Source: CAVUCH01 sp963697705 | GTDB lineage: Bacteria; Acidobacteriota; Vicinamibacteria; Vicinamibacterales; JAENWD01 | DNA: 64,000 bases | Reading direction: 5' to 3' | Assembly (NCBI GenBank): GCA_963697705.1 | Contig: CAVOPA010000018.1 | Span: forward strand, 146,897-210,896 | Shown: piece by piece, positions 33,251 through 41,922 of the stretch | Layout of the letters: each line of letters starts with the position of its first letter | Position numbering within the stretch: position 1 is the stretch's first letter | Notes under the pieces: model-generated | Database searches by the model: none | What the model saw: only the letters and a program-made list of their open reading frames with translations | Told to the model about the DNA's origin: nothing | Translations under genes and position numbers: made by a program

Positions 33251-35546
33251 GGCGGACCCCGACCGTCCCCGCGCGCCCGAGCGCAGGAAACCCGAGGGTT
33301 TCTTCGTACCACCGATCGAACAGGTTGGTGCCGCGCGCGAAGACCTCGACGGTCCGGTGAACGCGGAACGCGCCTCCCGCGTTCACCACCGTGTAGCCCG
33401 GCACCATGAAGAGTCCGCCGAACGCGCCGTAGTTCGGCTCGATGTCGAGCGCATGTCCGCGCCCGCCGACGTCGAGAAAACCCGTGAGGCGGGAGCGCAC
33501 ATACGTCAGCTGCATGTTGGCCTGGTGCCGTGGCCGACGGACCAGCGCATCGCCGGTCGTGAACGGCGGCGGCGCCGCACCCGCGCGATCGACGGCGAGG
33601 ATCTCGGTATCGAGCCATGTGTAGGCGGCCCGGGCGGCCAGCCCCCAGCGACTGCGCCAGGAACCGCTGATCTCGACGCCCTGTGCGCGCGCGTTCGAGA
33701 TGTTGTCGGTCCGGAAGCGGCTGGCGTCCTCCAATGCGCGCGATACCGCCACGATCAGGTCGTCATAGTCGTTGCGAAACGCGGTGGCTCGCACATCCGC
33801 CGCGATCCCTGGAAAGAGCTGGGAGACACCGGCTTCGACGCTCCGGCTGCGCTCTGGCTTCAGCTGCGGGTTGTCCGTGAACGCGATCTCGTACGCGTCA
33901 GGCGCCCGGATGCCCGTTCCGAAGCTGGCGTGCACGCGGGTGACGGCCGAACCCGCGGCGTCGCGCCGCAGAGCGTAGACGAAACCGACGCGCGGGTTTG
34001 GCGAGAGCTGCGAGTCGGCGGCGAACGCGGGCCGTGGTGCGAAGGGGCTCGGGTCGGGCTCGAGCGCCTTCCGGTGCAGCGCTTCGACCCGCAGGCCTGC
34101 GGTTAGCGCGGCGCGTGTGCCGAGTTGCTGCCGCAGCTCGCCGAAGTAGCCGACGTCGGTCCGTTCGATCGGCACCTCCTCGAACGACGCGCCCGTGATG
34201 TAGGTGCTGCGCGCGCGCTCGCCCAGGCCCTCGATGCCGGCCGAGACGCTGCTCGACGCGCTGATCGCGACGTCGCTCTGCGCACGAGCCGAGAAGCGGC
34301 GCGTCTGGAAAACCGACGGCCCGAACGGGCTCTCGAACTCGCTTCGCATGTCGCCGTACGTGGACGACAGCCGCAGGCGGATGCGGCCGTCGAGCATGCG
34401 CCCGATCGGGGTTGCGACGCTCACGCCGCCCTGGCGATCGTGGTTCTGGCCTCGCGAAATCCGATCGACTCCCGGAAACGCGCCGATGGGATCCGATCCG
34501 TACGGACCTGGAAATCCGCGATCGTTGTCGAACGCTCGCCCCGAGCCGCGCACCGTCGCGCCACCGGCGCTGTGCCACCCGAGCGTCGCCGACACCTGCC
34601 GGTGCCAGTCGTCGTCGTTCGACACGATCTCTCCGGAAGCGGGAGCGATGCCCGTATAGCCATCGGAGCTGCCCCTCTCCGCGCCGCCGCCCCACGTGAA
34701 CGCGCCCTTGGTGCCGGCCGTCGTCGCGACGGCGCGCGACGAGGCCTGCGACCCTCCTTCGATGAGCGCGCCCGCGCTCGGCCGTCCGCCGTTGGCCGTA
34801 ATCACCTGCACCACGGCCCCAATCGCATCAGCGCCGTAGAGGGCGCTTTGCGGGCCCGCCGCGAACTCGATCCGCTCGACATCGCCGACGTCGAGCAGCG
34901 AGAGGTCGAAGCCGCCGCCAAACGCGTTCACGCGGACACCGTCGACGAGCACGAGCGTGAAGTCCGACTCGCCGCCGCGCGGAAACATGGAAGTGAGCGC
35001 GCCGCGCCCGCCGCTGCGGCTGACCGTCAAGCCGGGCAAGGTGCGCAAGGCATCGCCAAAGCTCTCCACTTGCCGCTCGCGCAGCTCGGCCGACGAGATC
35101 ACCGTCACGCTGCCGCTCACGTCCTCGAGCGGCGTCTCGACCTGCGCGGCGGACACGACCACCGACTCCGCGACGGGAGTGAGCGTGAGCGGAACGTCAA
35201 GCGTACGGACCTCGTCGGCAGCTATCGCCGTCGGCTCCGTTGCGCCGTGCAGGCCCGGCGCGTCGGCGAGCAGGCGATAGGTCCCGGACGGAAGGTTCAG
35301 CACGGTGAAGCGACCGTCGCCGTCCGTGAACACGGTGCGGGCGCCGAGCGGTCCAACAACGGCGACGCGCACCGACCCGACAGGTCGTCCACCCGGATCG
35401 GTGACGACCCCGCGCACCTCGGCGGCGTCGGCGGTCAGGACGCCTGCGGCGAGCACGAGCGGCACGAGCAGGAGAACAGACGCGATGGACGGGGAGACAG
35501 AACGAGCGTGGGCAGATCGCGCAGGCGACGACGTAAACAGGTGCAT
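33234..35546 (-). CDS. btuB: TonB-dependent cobalamin receptor
   Basis: A 770-residue outer-membrane receptor. After a signal peptide (VLLLVPLVLAAGVLTADA) comes a carboxypeptidase-regulatory-like beta sandwich (GVVTDPGGRPVGSVRVAVVG, about residues 45-115), a plug domain (VTVISSAELRERQVESFGDAL, then PRGGESDFTLVLVDGVRVN), and a 22-strand barrel ending VGVRLAV. GGAAGGAG lies 4 bases before ATG 35546. The riboswitch upstream marks it as the cobalamin receptor, BtuB. It is slightly longer than E. coli BtuB because of the extra N-terminal domain, a common feature in Acidobacteria. Confidence 0.92.
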   Translation of the reverse strand: MHLFTSSPARSAHARSVSPSIASVLLLVPLVLAAGVLTADAAEVRGVVTDPGGRPVGSVRVAVVGPLGARTVFTDGDGRFTVLNLPSGTYRLLADAPGLHGATEPTAIAADEVRTLDVPLTLTPVAESVVVSAAQVETPLEDVSGSVTVISSAELRERQVESFGDALRTLPGLTVSRSGGRGALTSMFPRGGESDFTLVLVDGVRVNAFGGGFDLSLLDVGDVERIEFAAGPQSALYGADAIGAVVQVITANGGRPSAGALIEGGSQASSRAVATTAGTKGAFTWGGGAERGSSDGYTGIAPASGEIVSNDDDWHRQVSATLGWHSAGGATVRGSGRAFDNDRGFPGPYGSDPIGAFPGVDRISRGQNHDRQGGVSVATPIGRMLDGRIRLRLSSTYGDMRSEFESPFGPSVFQTRRFSARAQSDVAISASSSVSAGIEGLGERARSTYITGASFEEVPIERTDVGYFGELRQQLGTRAALTAGLRVEALHRKALEPDPSPFAPRPAFAADSQLSPNPRVGFVYALRRDAAGSAVTRVHASFGTGIRAPDAYEIAFTDNPQLKPERSRSVEAGVSQLFPGIAADVRATAFRNDYDDLIVAVSRALEDASRFRTDNISNARAQGVEISGSWRSRWGLAARAAYTWLDTEILAVDRAGAAPPPFTTGDALVRRPRHQANMQLTYVRSRLTGFLDVGGRGHALDIEPNYGAFGGLFMVPGYTVVNAGGAFRVHRTVEVFARGTNLFDRWYEETLGFPALGRAGTVGVRLAVGR

Positions 35547-35607
35547 GGGACTCCTTCCGGCGTGTGCACGCGCCGGGATCTCCTGCAGGGAGATCGAATC
35601 AAGGACG

Positions 35608-35805
35608 GCCCGGGACCAGGTTTCCTGACTTGCGGCTCGCCGCGCCTCGCCCTTCGCCTTCCCATGCCCGCGTGGAGCACAGTGACGGAACCGCGGGCAG
35701 CAGTCGGCCCCGGTTCATGAGGACGGGCGCTCCCCGCTTACAGTGGCGGCACCGTGTGGGTCTCACACCCAACTTCGCATGGTGCCCGGGTGAGCGTCGT
35801 TACTG
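35608..35805 (-). ncRNA. Cobalamin riboswitch
   Basis: On the minus strand, GGTGCCGCCACTGTAAGCGG (around 35736-35756) is the conserved cobalamin aptamer core, and AAGTCAGGAAACCTGG at 35617-35632 is the B12 box. Both occur in the right order with about 100 bases between, 60-260 bases ahead of btuB. Binding of adenosylcobalamin should shut down the btuBDCF unit. After the box there is a GGAGATC hairpin near 35571-35595 that may sequester the ribosome site. Exact ends are estimates. Confidence 0.93.
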
Positions 35806-35811
35806 GCGCGG

Positions 35812-35817
35812 AGTATA
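35812..35817 (-). promoter_or_regulatory. -10 box of the btu operon
   Basis: TATACT on the complement of 35812-35817 lies just before the riboswitch. Transcription would start near 35805. Confidence 0.6.
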
Positions 35818-35938
35818 ACACCCGCCGCCGTGATTGCCCGTGCGTGAGCGGGCCCTTGTAGCCGCCCGACTCGGTCCGCCCCATTCCCCTGGCCCGGCCC
35901 CTAATCCAGCACTGGCTCATGCCATCAACGGATCAGTT

Positions 35939-36012
35939 ACGTGGGGCAGGGCTTTAGCCCTGCAAATCGGCGCGCGCAAGCAGGCCTGAAGGCCTGCCCC
36001 ACATGACTACAT
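35939..36012. repeat. Composite two-hairpin element, copy 1
   Basis: Two palindromes, GGCAGGGCTTTAGCCCTGC and GCAGGCCTGAAGGCCTGC, are joined by an 18-base spacer (CAAATCGGCGCGCGCAAG) and bounded by GTGGGG/CCCCAC ends. A nearly identical inverted copy is at 44425-44497. It resembles a MITE-like or BIME-like mobile repeat. Confidence 0.85.
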
Positions 36013-36058
36013 GAGCGAATCGCGGGTTTCTAGCCCCTAGCCTCCAGCCCCCGGCCTC

Positions 36059-36074
36059 TATAAGATCGAACGTG
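36059..36074 (+). promoter_or_regulatory. -10 box for leaderless mqnE
   Basis: TATAAGAT at 36059-36066 ends 8 bases before ATG 36075 (5 before an in-frame GTG at 36072). There is no Shine-Dalgarno. Just upstream is a period-7 tract (TAGCCCC, TAGCCTC, CAGCCCC, CGGCCTC) at 36030-36058. Confidence 0.5.
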
Positions 36075-37247
36075 ATGAGCACGACTGCGTCACGCGTCAA
36101 GTCCTCGGGTCTCGCCGACATCGCCCGAAAGCTGGAAGCTGGCGAACGGCTCGATGCGTCCGATGGGCTGCGGCTCTTCGACGCGCCAGACCTGCTGGCC
36201 GTCGGCGCCCTCGCCAACGCCGAGCGCGAGCGCCGTCACGCGGGCCGCACGTATTTCAACTACAACATCCGCGTCGAGGCGACGAACGTCTGCGTAGCGA
36301 GCTGCCTGTTTTGCTCGTTCGCGCGCCTGAAGCCGGGCGACGAGGGCGCCTACACCCTCTCGCTCGAAAGCGCCTGGGACAAGCTCCGCGCCCGCGCCCA
36401 CCAGCCGCTCACCGAAGTCCACGTCGTCAACGGCCTGCACCCGGATCTGCCGTTCAGCTATTACACGGACCTGCTGCGTGGCTTCAAGCGCATACGGCCC
36501 GGTATTCACTTGAAGTGCTTCACTGCGGTCGAGATCGCGTTCTTCGCCGACCTGTACGGCATGAGCGACGAGCAGGTGCTCCGGGAGCTGATGCAGGCCG
36601 GCCTCGATTCGCTGCCGGGCGGCGGGGCAGAGGTATTTGCGGATCGCGTGCGGAAGAAGATCTGCCACGACAAGTGCGACGGGAACCGGTGGCTCGACAT
36701 CCACCGCACCGCGCACGGGCTCGGCATGCGCTCGAACGTGACCATGCTCTATGGGCACATCGAGACGTTCGAAGAGCGGATCGATCACATGCTCCGCGCG
36801 CGCGCGCTGCAGGACGAGACCGGCGGGTTCCAGGCATTCATCCCGCTCGCGTTTCACCCCGACAACAACCAGATGCGCAGGCTGCCCGCGCCGAGCGCGG
36901 CAGACACGCTGCGCGTGCACGCCGTCGCCCGACTGATGCTCGACAACATCCCGCACGTGAAAGCCTTCTGGATCGCCACGGGTGTCGACGTGGCACAGGC
37001 GTCGCTCTGGTTCGGCGTCGACGATCTCGACGGCACCGTCCAGGAAGAGCGCATCTACCACATGGCCGGCGCGACGAGCCCTGAGGCCATGACACCGCAG
37101 CAGCTCCGCAAGCTGATCCGCCTCGCCGGCCGCGAGCCGGTCGAGCGGGACACGCTATACAACGTCGTTCCGGAGCGGTCGTCCGAAGCACGGGCGATTT
37201 CGGTAGTTTCCCCGGCTGCTGCCGCGGTGGCGCCTCCTCCCTGCTGA
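36075..37247 (+). CDS. mqnE: Aminofutalosine synthase (radical SAM, futalosine pathway)
   Basis: A 390-residue radical SAM enzyme. The iron-sulfur motif C-x3-C-x2-C is at residues 73-80 (CVASCLFC), preceded by TYFNYNIRVEATN. Other MqnE features are VHVVNGLHPDLPFSYY, LDSLPGGGAEVF, MLYGHIETFEERI and the C-terminal AGATSPEAMTP. It joins the carboxyvinyl-benzoate of MqnA's product to adenosine from SAM to give aminofutalosine. The gene stands alone; the partners mqnA and mqnC are not in the window. Confidence 0.93.
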   Translation: MSTTASRVKSSGLADIARKLEAGERLDASDGLRLFDAPDLLAVGALANAERERRHAGRTYFNYNIRVEATNVCVASCLFCSFARLKPGDEGAYTLSLESAWDKLRARAHQPLTEVHVVNGLHPDLPFSYYTDLLRGFKRIRPGIHLKCFTAVEIAFFADLYGMSDEQVLRELMQAGLDSLPGGGAEVFADRVRKKICHDKCDGNRWLDIHRTAHGLGMRSNVTMLYGHIETFEERIDHMLRARALQDETGGFQAFIPLAFHPDNNQMRRLPAPSAADTLRVHAVARLMLDNIPHVKAFWIATGVDVAQASLWFGVDDLDGTVQEERIYHMAGATSPEAMTPQQLRKLIRLAGREPVERDTLYNVVPERSSEARAISVVSPAAAAVAPPPC

Positions 37248-37313
37248 CCGGATCGGTCCGTACTCTGACGTCGTCGCTCAGGACTCCCAATCTGGCTGAA
37301 GCGGCGTCGTCCC

Positions 37314-37340
37314 GTGTAGTGCCCGCCTTGAGGCGGGCCG
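37314..37340. repeat. REP-like palindrome before nadA
   Basis: GTGTAGTGCCCGCCTTGAGG followed by CGGGCC is one copy of the dispersed GTAGTGCCCGCC palindrome, located between mqnE and the nadA promoter, where it could act as a terminator for mqnE. Confidence 0.75.
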
Positions 37341-37375
37341 CGCTCGCGCGAGCGGCAATCCGCGGCTCCGCCTGC

Positions 37376-37431
37376 TATACTCGAAAGGTCAGGTCTTGCC
37401 GGCGATAGCCGATTGGGACCTGGCGTTTTTT
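37376..37431 (+). promoter_or_regulatory. nadA promoter and hairpin/T-run leader
   Basis: TATACT (37376-37381) is a good -10. The RNA would then begin near 37388 with a stem CAGGTC (37390-37395) / GACCTG (37417-37422) enclosing an inner CGGC-GATA-GCCG hairpin, followed by GCG and six T residues (37426-37431). That is the form of an intrinsic terminator, 50 bases ahead of the nadA start, so it looks like an attenuator. A purine-rich GGAGGGG lies after it. I do not recognise the fold as a known riboswitch. Confidence 0.5.
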
Positions 37432-37481
37432 GTGTCTCCACGTTGCGAAACTTTTCACAAGCGGAGGGGCGAGCGGAAGTC

Positions 37482-38621
37482 ATGGCGAGCTCATTTCTGC
37501 CGGTGCTGAACGACGTCGAGAAGGCTTCGATCGGAGAGCGGCAACCGCTGCCCGACCGCTATCTCGGCCTTTCGGACGAGGAGCTGGATGGTCGAATTGC
37601 CGCCGCCAAGACCGCGCTTGGCGCGCGCCTTTTGATTCTCGGCCACCACTACCAGCGCGACGAGGTGATCAGGTTCGCTGACGTCACGGGCGATTCATAT
37701 CGCCTGTCGCAACATTGCGCAGCCCATCCCGAGGCCGAGTTCATCGTCTTCTGCGGCGTGCACTTCATGGCTGAGAGCGCCGACGTGCTCTCGGCGCCGC
37801 ACCAGCAGGTGATCCTGCCCGACCTCGCCGCCGGCTGCTCGATGGCCGACATGGCCGCGATCGACCAGCTCGAATCGTGCTGGTCGGAACTGGGTCAGAT
37901 GGGCATCGACGACGTGGTGCCTGTGACGTACATCAACTCCTCCGCGGCCATCAAAGCCTTCGTCGGCGAGCAGGGAGGTGTCGTGTGCACGTCGTCGAAC
38001 GCGGCCGCGACGCTGCGGTGGGCGTGGGCTCGCGGCAAGCGCATCCTGTTCCTGCCGGACCAGCACCTCGGACGCAACACGGCCTTCAAGATGGGCGTGC
38101 CGCTCGGCGACATGGTGGTGTGGGATCCCGACGAGACCTGGGGCGGGCTCGAGCCGAAGGTTGTGGACGCCGCGCGCCTGATCCTGTGGAAGGGGCACTG
38201 CTCGGTGCACACCCGCTTCACCGCAGGGCAGATCGACATGCTTCGGGAGCAGCATCCCGGCATTCGCGTGATCGTGCACCCCGAGGTGCCGTTCGACGTC
38301 GTACAGGCGGCCGACGACAGCGGTTCGACCGAGTACATCCTGCGTCAGGTGCGCACGAGCCCTCCAGGGTCGATGTGGGCGGTGGGCACCGAGATTCACC
38401 TCGTCAACCGCCTGGCGGACGAGGTCGCGCCCGAACGCACCGTGCTGTCGCTCGATCAGCTCGGGTGCCTGTGCTCGACCATGTTCCGGGTGTCGCCGAA
38501 CCACCTGTTGTGGGTGCTCGACGGGCTTCTGGAAGGCACCGTGCACAACCAGATCGTGGTGCCGGACGAGCAGAAGTACTGGGTGCGCGTCGCGCTCGAG
38601 CGCATGCTGTCGATCGCCTGA
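37482..38621 (+). CDS. nadA: Quinolinate synthase
   Basis: A 379-residue [4Fe-4S] enzyme that condenses iminoaspartate with dihydroxyacetone phosphate for NAD. Seen: LILGHHYQRDEVIRFADVTGDSY near the start, FCGVHFMAE with the first cluster Cys, VVCTSSNA with the second, and LGCLCSTM with the third; PDQHLGRNTA and VHPEVPFDV are family motifs. ATG 37482 follows GCGGAGGGGC. nadB and nadC are not nearby. Likely controlled by the structured leader. Confidence 0.95.
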   Translation: MASSFLPVLNDVEKASIGERQPLPDRYLGLSDEELDGRIAAAKTALGARLLILGHHYQRDEVIRFADVTGDSYRLSQHCAAHPEAEFIVFCGVHFMAESADVLSAPHQQVILPDLAAGCSMADMAAIDQLESCWSELGQMGIDDVVPVTYINSSAAIKAFVGEQGGVVCTSSNAAATLRWAWARGKRILFLPDQHLGRNTAFKMGVPLGDMVVWDPDETWGGLEPKVVDAARLILWKGHCSVHTRFTAGQIDMLREQHPGIRVIVHPEVPFDVVQAADDSGSTEYILRQVRTSPPGSMWAVGTEIHLVNRLADEVAPERTVLSLDQLGCLCSTMFRVSPNHLLWVLDGLLEGTVHNQIVVPDEQKYWVRVALERMLSIA

Positions 38622-38889
38622 GCCCGCCGCCGAGAGTATCCCGTGCCGTTGGCACTCCCTGTTCGGCACTCGAATTGTGCATCTTGCATTGTGCATTTCG
38701 AGTTCCCTCCACGCCCCTGCTTGCTCGCCCTGAGGGTCCCGCACTACGATCGCAGGTCCGGTCAGCGTCGCCGTTCTGAACGATCCGGCTGAAGCCGGAA
38801 CCCAGCCGGAATGGACGGTTCGCGCCGGAATCTCGCGCGCGCGCCGCGTGCGCCGTGACGTTCTACCCGACTGACGAAGGAGATGCCCG
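38622..38889. other. Intergenic region with heptamer remnant
   Basis: The 268 bases between nadA and sodA contain no gene. A short period-7 tract (ATTGTGC, ATCTTGC, ATTGTGC, ATTTCGA) is at 38675-38702. Nothing else is recognised apart from the sodA ribosome site GAAGGAGA at 38876-38883. Confidence 0.6.
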
Positions 38890-39492
38890 ATGGCCCACCA
38901 ACTGCCTCCGCTTCCCTATGATTTCAGCGCGCTCGAGCCGCACATCGATACGCAGACGATGCAGATCCATCACGGGAAGCATCACCAGGCGTACGTGAAC
39001 AACCTGAACACCGCGCTCGAGAAGCACACGAACCTGCAGGGGATGAGCGCCGAGGAGCTGGTCCGGAACCTGGGAAGTGTGCCCGAAGACATCCGCCCGG
39101 CCGTCCGCAACAACGGCGGTGGTCACGTGAACCACACGATGTTCTGGAAGATGATGGCGCCGAACGCCGGCGGCGCGCCGACGGGCGCGGTGGCGGAGGC
39201 GATCACGTCCTCGTTCGGCAGCGTGGACGCGTTCAAGGAGCAGTTCGCGAAGGCCGGCGTGGGGCGCTTCGGCAGCGGCTGGGCGTGGCTGATCGACAAC
39301 AACGGCAAGCTGTCGATCGAGAGCACGGCAAACCAGGACAACCCGATCTCGGACGGCAAGAAGCCGATCCTCGGCATCGACGTGTGGGAGCACGCGTATT
39401 ACTTGAAGTACCAGAACCGCCGTCCCGACTACATCACCGCGTGGTGGAACGTCGTGAACTGGGCGGAGGTCAATCGGCTGTTCGGACGGTAG
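38890..39492 (+). CDS. sodA: Superoxide dismutase, Mn/Fe family (Mn-type)
   Basis: A 200-residue superoxide dismutase. It has the metal ligands in HHGKHHQAYVNN (His) and DVWEHAYYLKYQ (Asp and His), plus GGGHVNHTMFW. The GGH.NH pattern and the Gln in TANQDNP mark the manganese-type or cambialistic group rather than iron-type. No signal peptide, so it is cytoplasmic. ATG 38890 follows GAAGGAGATGCC. It is monocistronic. Confidence 0.96.
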   Translation: MAHQLPPLPYDFSALEPHIDTQTMQIHHGKHHQAYVNNLNTALEKHTNLQGMSAEELVRNLGSVPEDIRPAVRNNGGGHVNHTMFWKMMAPNAGGAPTGAVAEAITSSFGSVDAFKEQFAKAGVGRFGSGWAWLIDNNGKLSIESTANQDNPISDGKKPILGIDVWEHAYYLKYQNRRPDYITAWWNVVNWAEVNRLFGR

Positions 39493-39556
39493 CGATGTCA
39501 ACGGGTCAGGGCCCCGGCGGTTCGTCTGACGGGGCCTGTCCCGTTCTCAGCGCCCT

Positions 39557-40768
39557 TCAGAACCTTCGGACCTTCACCACCTCGCCCTCGGGCACCCGCT
39601 CGACATCCTCAGGAATTTCGAAGTAGCCATCCGCATTTGCCAGGCTCGTGATGTCGCCGGACCCTTTGAACGCCGGCACGGCCTCGCCGCCCTCGAGGCG
39701 CACGGGGTAGAACTGGTGGCGGCCCGGCGGTGACGTGACGGCCCGCGCGAGCCGCGCAGTTACAACCGGGTCGGCCCGTGGCGGCAGACGCGCCAGCGCG
39801 CGGAGCAGCGGGACGACGAGCAGGTAGGCGTTCGAGAGGCACGAAGTCGGGTTGCCGGGCATGCCGAACACGGGCCGGCCGTCTGCGAGGCCGAAGATGG
39901 TGGGCTTGCCCGGCTTGATCGCGATTCCTTTAAAACGGACGTCGCCCCTCGCGCTGATGACCTCGAGGATGTAGTCGCGTTCGCCGACGGAACTGCCGCC
40001 CGCAATCAGCACCACGTCGGCGCCGAGCGCCGCGTCGAGCGCCTCAGCGATTGCGGCGCGATCGTCAGCCACCGGCGGATACGTCACCGGGTCGCCACCG
40101 TGCTCGCGCATGACGGCAGCCAGGGTCTCGGTGTTCACGTCGAAGATCTGTCCGGGACCCAGCGGCCGGCCCGGTTCCACCACTTCGTTGCCCGTGCAGA
40201 GGATGGCGACTCGCGGTCGCGCGTACACCGTGGCGTCGGTCAGCCCGAGCGCGGCCACGACGCCAAGGCGCGCCGGCGTCAGGAACGTGCCCTCGTCGAG
40301 CACACGCTGCCCGGCGCGAACGTCGCTGCCGCGAGGGCCGATGTTCTGCCCCGCATGGGCCGGGGCGCGAAAGCACACCGTCACGCCGTCACGCACGGTC
40401 TGCTCGATCATGACCACCGCGTCGGCCCCGCTGGGGACTGGCGCGCCTGTGGCGATGCCGATGCAATGGCCGTTCGTCAGGTGGTGGCCCGGCGCATCCC
40501 CCGTGTAGACGGAGTCGACGAGCGTCAGGGTCACCGGCGCATCGCCGCGCGCACCGCTGGTGTCGGCGGCGACGACGGCGTACCCGTCCATGGCGGCGCG
40601 TGCGAAGGACGGCACGTCGATGGACGCATCGATGTGGTCGGCGAGCACCCGGCCGGCGAGATCGCGCAGCGGGATCCGTTCCGTGCGCGCGATTGGACGG
40701 CTGCTTGCCGCAAGGATCGAGCGCGCCTCAGCGATCGCGACGATCGTGCGATCGGGCCGCAGCGGCAT
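39557..40768 (-). CDS. moeA: Molybdopterin molybdenumtransferase
   Basis: A 403-residue MoeA, which inserts molybdenum into adenylylated molybdopterin. Seen: GRVLADHIDASIDVPSFARAAMDGYAV near residues 30-56, the GIATGAPVPSGADAVVMIEQT stretch, ILCTGNEVV, IAGGSSVGERDY and PVFGMPGNPTS, ending in domain IV. ATG 40768 overlaps the moaB stop (TGATG). Together they serve molybdenum cofactor assembly. No other moa genes are near. Confidence 0.95.
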   Translation of the reverse strand: MPLRPDRTIVAIAEARSILAASSRPIARTERIPLRDLAGRVLADHIDASIDVPSFARAAMDGYAVVAADTSGARGDAPVTLTLVDSVYTGDAPGHHLTNGHCIGIATGAPVPSGADAVVMIEQTVRDGVTVCFRAPAHAGQNIGPRGSDVRAGQRVLDEGTFLTPARLGVVAALGLTDATVYARPRVAILCTGNEVVEPGRPLGPGQIFDVNTETLAAVMREHGGDPVTYPPVADDRAAIAEALDAALGADVVLIAGGSSVGERDYILEVISARGDVRFKGIAIKPGKPTIFGLADGRPVFGMPGNPTSCLSNAYLLVVPLLRALARLPPRADPVVTARLARAVTSPPGRHQFYPVRLEGGEAVPAFKGSGDITSLANADGYFEIPEDVERVPEGEVVKVRRF

Positions 40769-41271
40769 CAGCGCCGCGCCTCGCGTACGAGGTGCCCAAG
40801 CTCCGGCAGCAGCAGCTTCTGCATCGCCAGGCGCACGGCTGCTTCCGACCCGGGCATCGCGATCACGATTGTCGCGCTCGCGAGGCCGGCGCACGCCCGG
40901 CTCAACATCGCGGCGGGCCCGACGTCGGCGTAGCTGAGCATCCTGAACAATTCTCCGAACCCATCGAGACGCTTCTCAATCCGGGCGTTCACGACCTCGT
41001 AGGTGCCGTCCCGTCTGCTGATCCCGGTGCCGCCGGTCATCAGCACGACGTCCACGTCTTCGCGCGCGACCATCTCGTCGAGCGCCGCTCGGATGCGCAC
41101 GTGTTCATCCGGGACGATGGCGCGGTATACGACGCCGTGCCTGTGTTCGGAGAGGAGATCCGCGATGGCGCGCCCGCTCGTGTCGGTGGCGTCGGTCCGC
41201 GTGTCGCTCACGGTGATCACGGCGCACCGGACTGAGAGAGGGGCGTCGGCGCGATGCTCGGTCACGGACAT
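40768..41271 (-). CDS. moaB: Molybdenum cofactor biosynthesis protein, MoaB/MogA family
   Basis: A 167-residue MPT-adenylylating-type protein. Seen: CAVITVSDTRTDATDTSGRAIADLL, VLMTGGTGISRRDGTYEVV and AMPGSEAAVRLAMQKLLLPELGHL. ATG 41271 fits the family start; GATAAT on the complement of 41278-41283 lies 6 bases before it, another possible leaderless start. Operon with moeA. Confidence 0.93.
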   Translation of the reverse strand: MSVTEHRADAPLSVRCAVITVSDTRTDATDTSGRAIADLLSEHRHGVVYRAIVPDEHVRIRAALDEMVAREDVDVVLMTGGTGISRRDGTYEVVNARIEKRLDGFGELFRMLSYADVGPAAMLSRACAGLASATIVIAMPGSEAAVRLAMQKLLLPELGHLVREARR

Positions 41272-41433
41272 GAGGCGATTATCCGACAGGACGCAAATCA
41301 GGCGGGCCACCCCCAGCCTCCAACCTTGCGCAGAGTAAAACCGCGAGTGATAGGGTCAGCGAGCGTGCGATCAGGCTCGTCCGGGATACGCACGGAGCTC
41401 TGCCGCTGCAGCTTGATCGCCGTCACGAACCCG

Positions 41434-41685
41434 GAACCTGCAGATCTGAATGCCGGACCGCAGGGGCCACGCGTCGCGCTGCTCTTCGAGGGCAAGGCGG
41501 TGAGCGGCGCCGAGACGCACGGTCAGGCGTTTCCGGATGCACAGCGGCATCGAATCCGGTACGCCTGCGCGATTCCGACCCGCGGTCTCGTTGCAGGATC
41601 GTACACGGTGGTCGTCGCTCCGCCGCGACAGGATGCCTCCGGACCCAGGCAGCTGCTGCAGGTGTTCGTGCTGTTGCCGTCGTAA
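41434..41685 (+). pseudogene. Possible remnant of a VWFA-related protein C-terminus
   Basis: The 650-base gap between moaB and the permease contains an open stretch of about 84 codons whose translation (GPRVALLFEGKAVSGAET, then GLVAGSYTVVVAPPRQDASG) resembles the C-terminal beta-domain of acidobacterial VWFA-related proteins. No start, signal peptide or VWA domain precedes it. It ends in TAA. A weak heptamer-like tract follows at 41745-41785. Low confidence. Confidence 0.3.
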
Positions 41686-41922
41686 AGGCCGCGCTCCAGA
41701 TCCGAATGGCGGCGCGCTCGGGAAGATGTAGAACCCGCGGAATTTTGCCTGTTGCATCTGACGTTTTGCATTCAGGCTGCATGTTCAGCCTGATAGCGTC
41801 CGTTACTGGCACGGAGGATCCCAGCAGCGGACATCGGCGCGCGGCAGAAGCGGTCATTAACGCCTGATTTCCGCGCCGCCCGTCCCGGTTTTGGTGGCTC
41901 GGCGTTTGCCCCGCGTGACGTC

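Noticed and set aside
34125..35720. A 531-codon open frame opposite btuB
   Set aside because: Same antisense shadow effect; its end also covers the riboswitch.
37388..37431. NAD+-I riboswitch before nadA
   Set aside because: Expected from the lineage, but the conserved sequence of that class as I recall it is not present; kept only as an unassigned leader.
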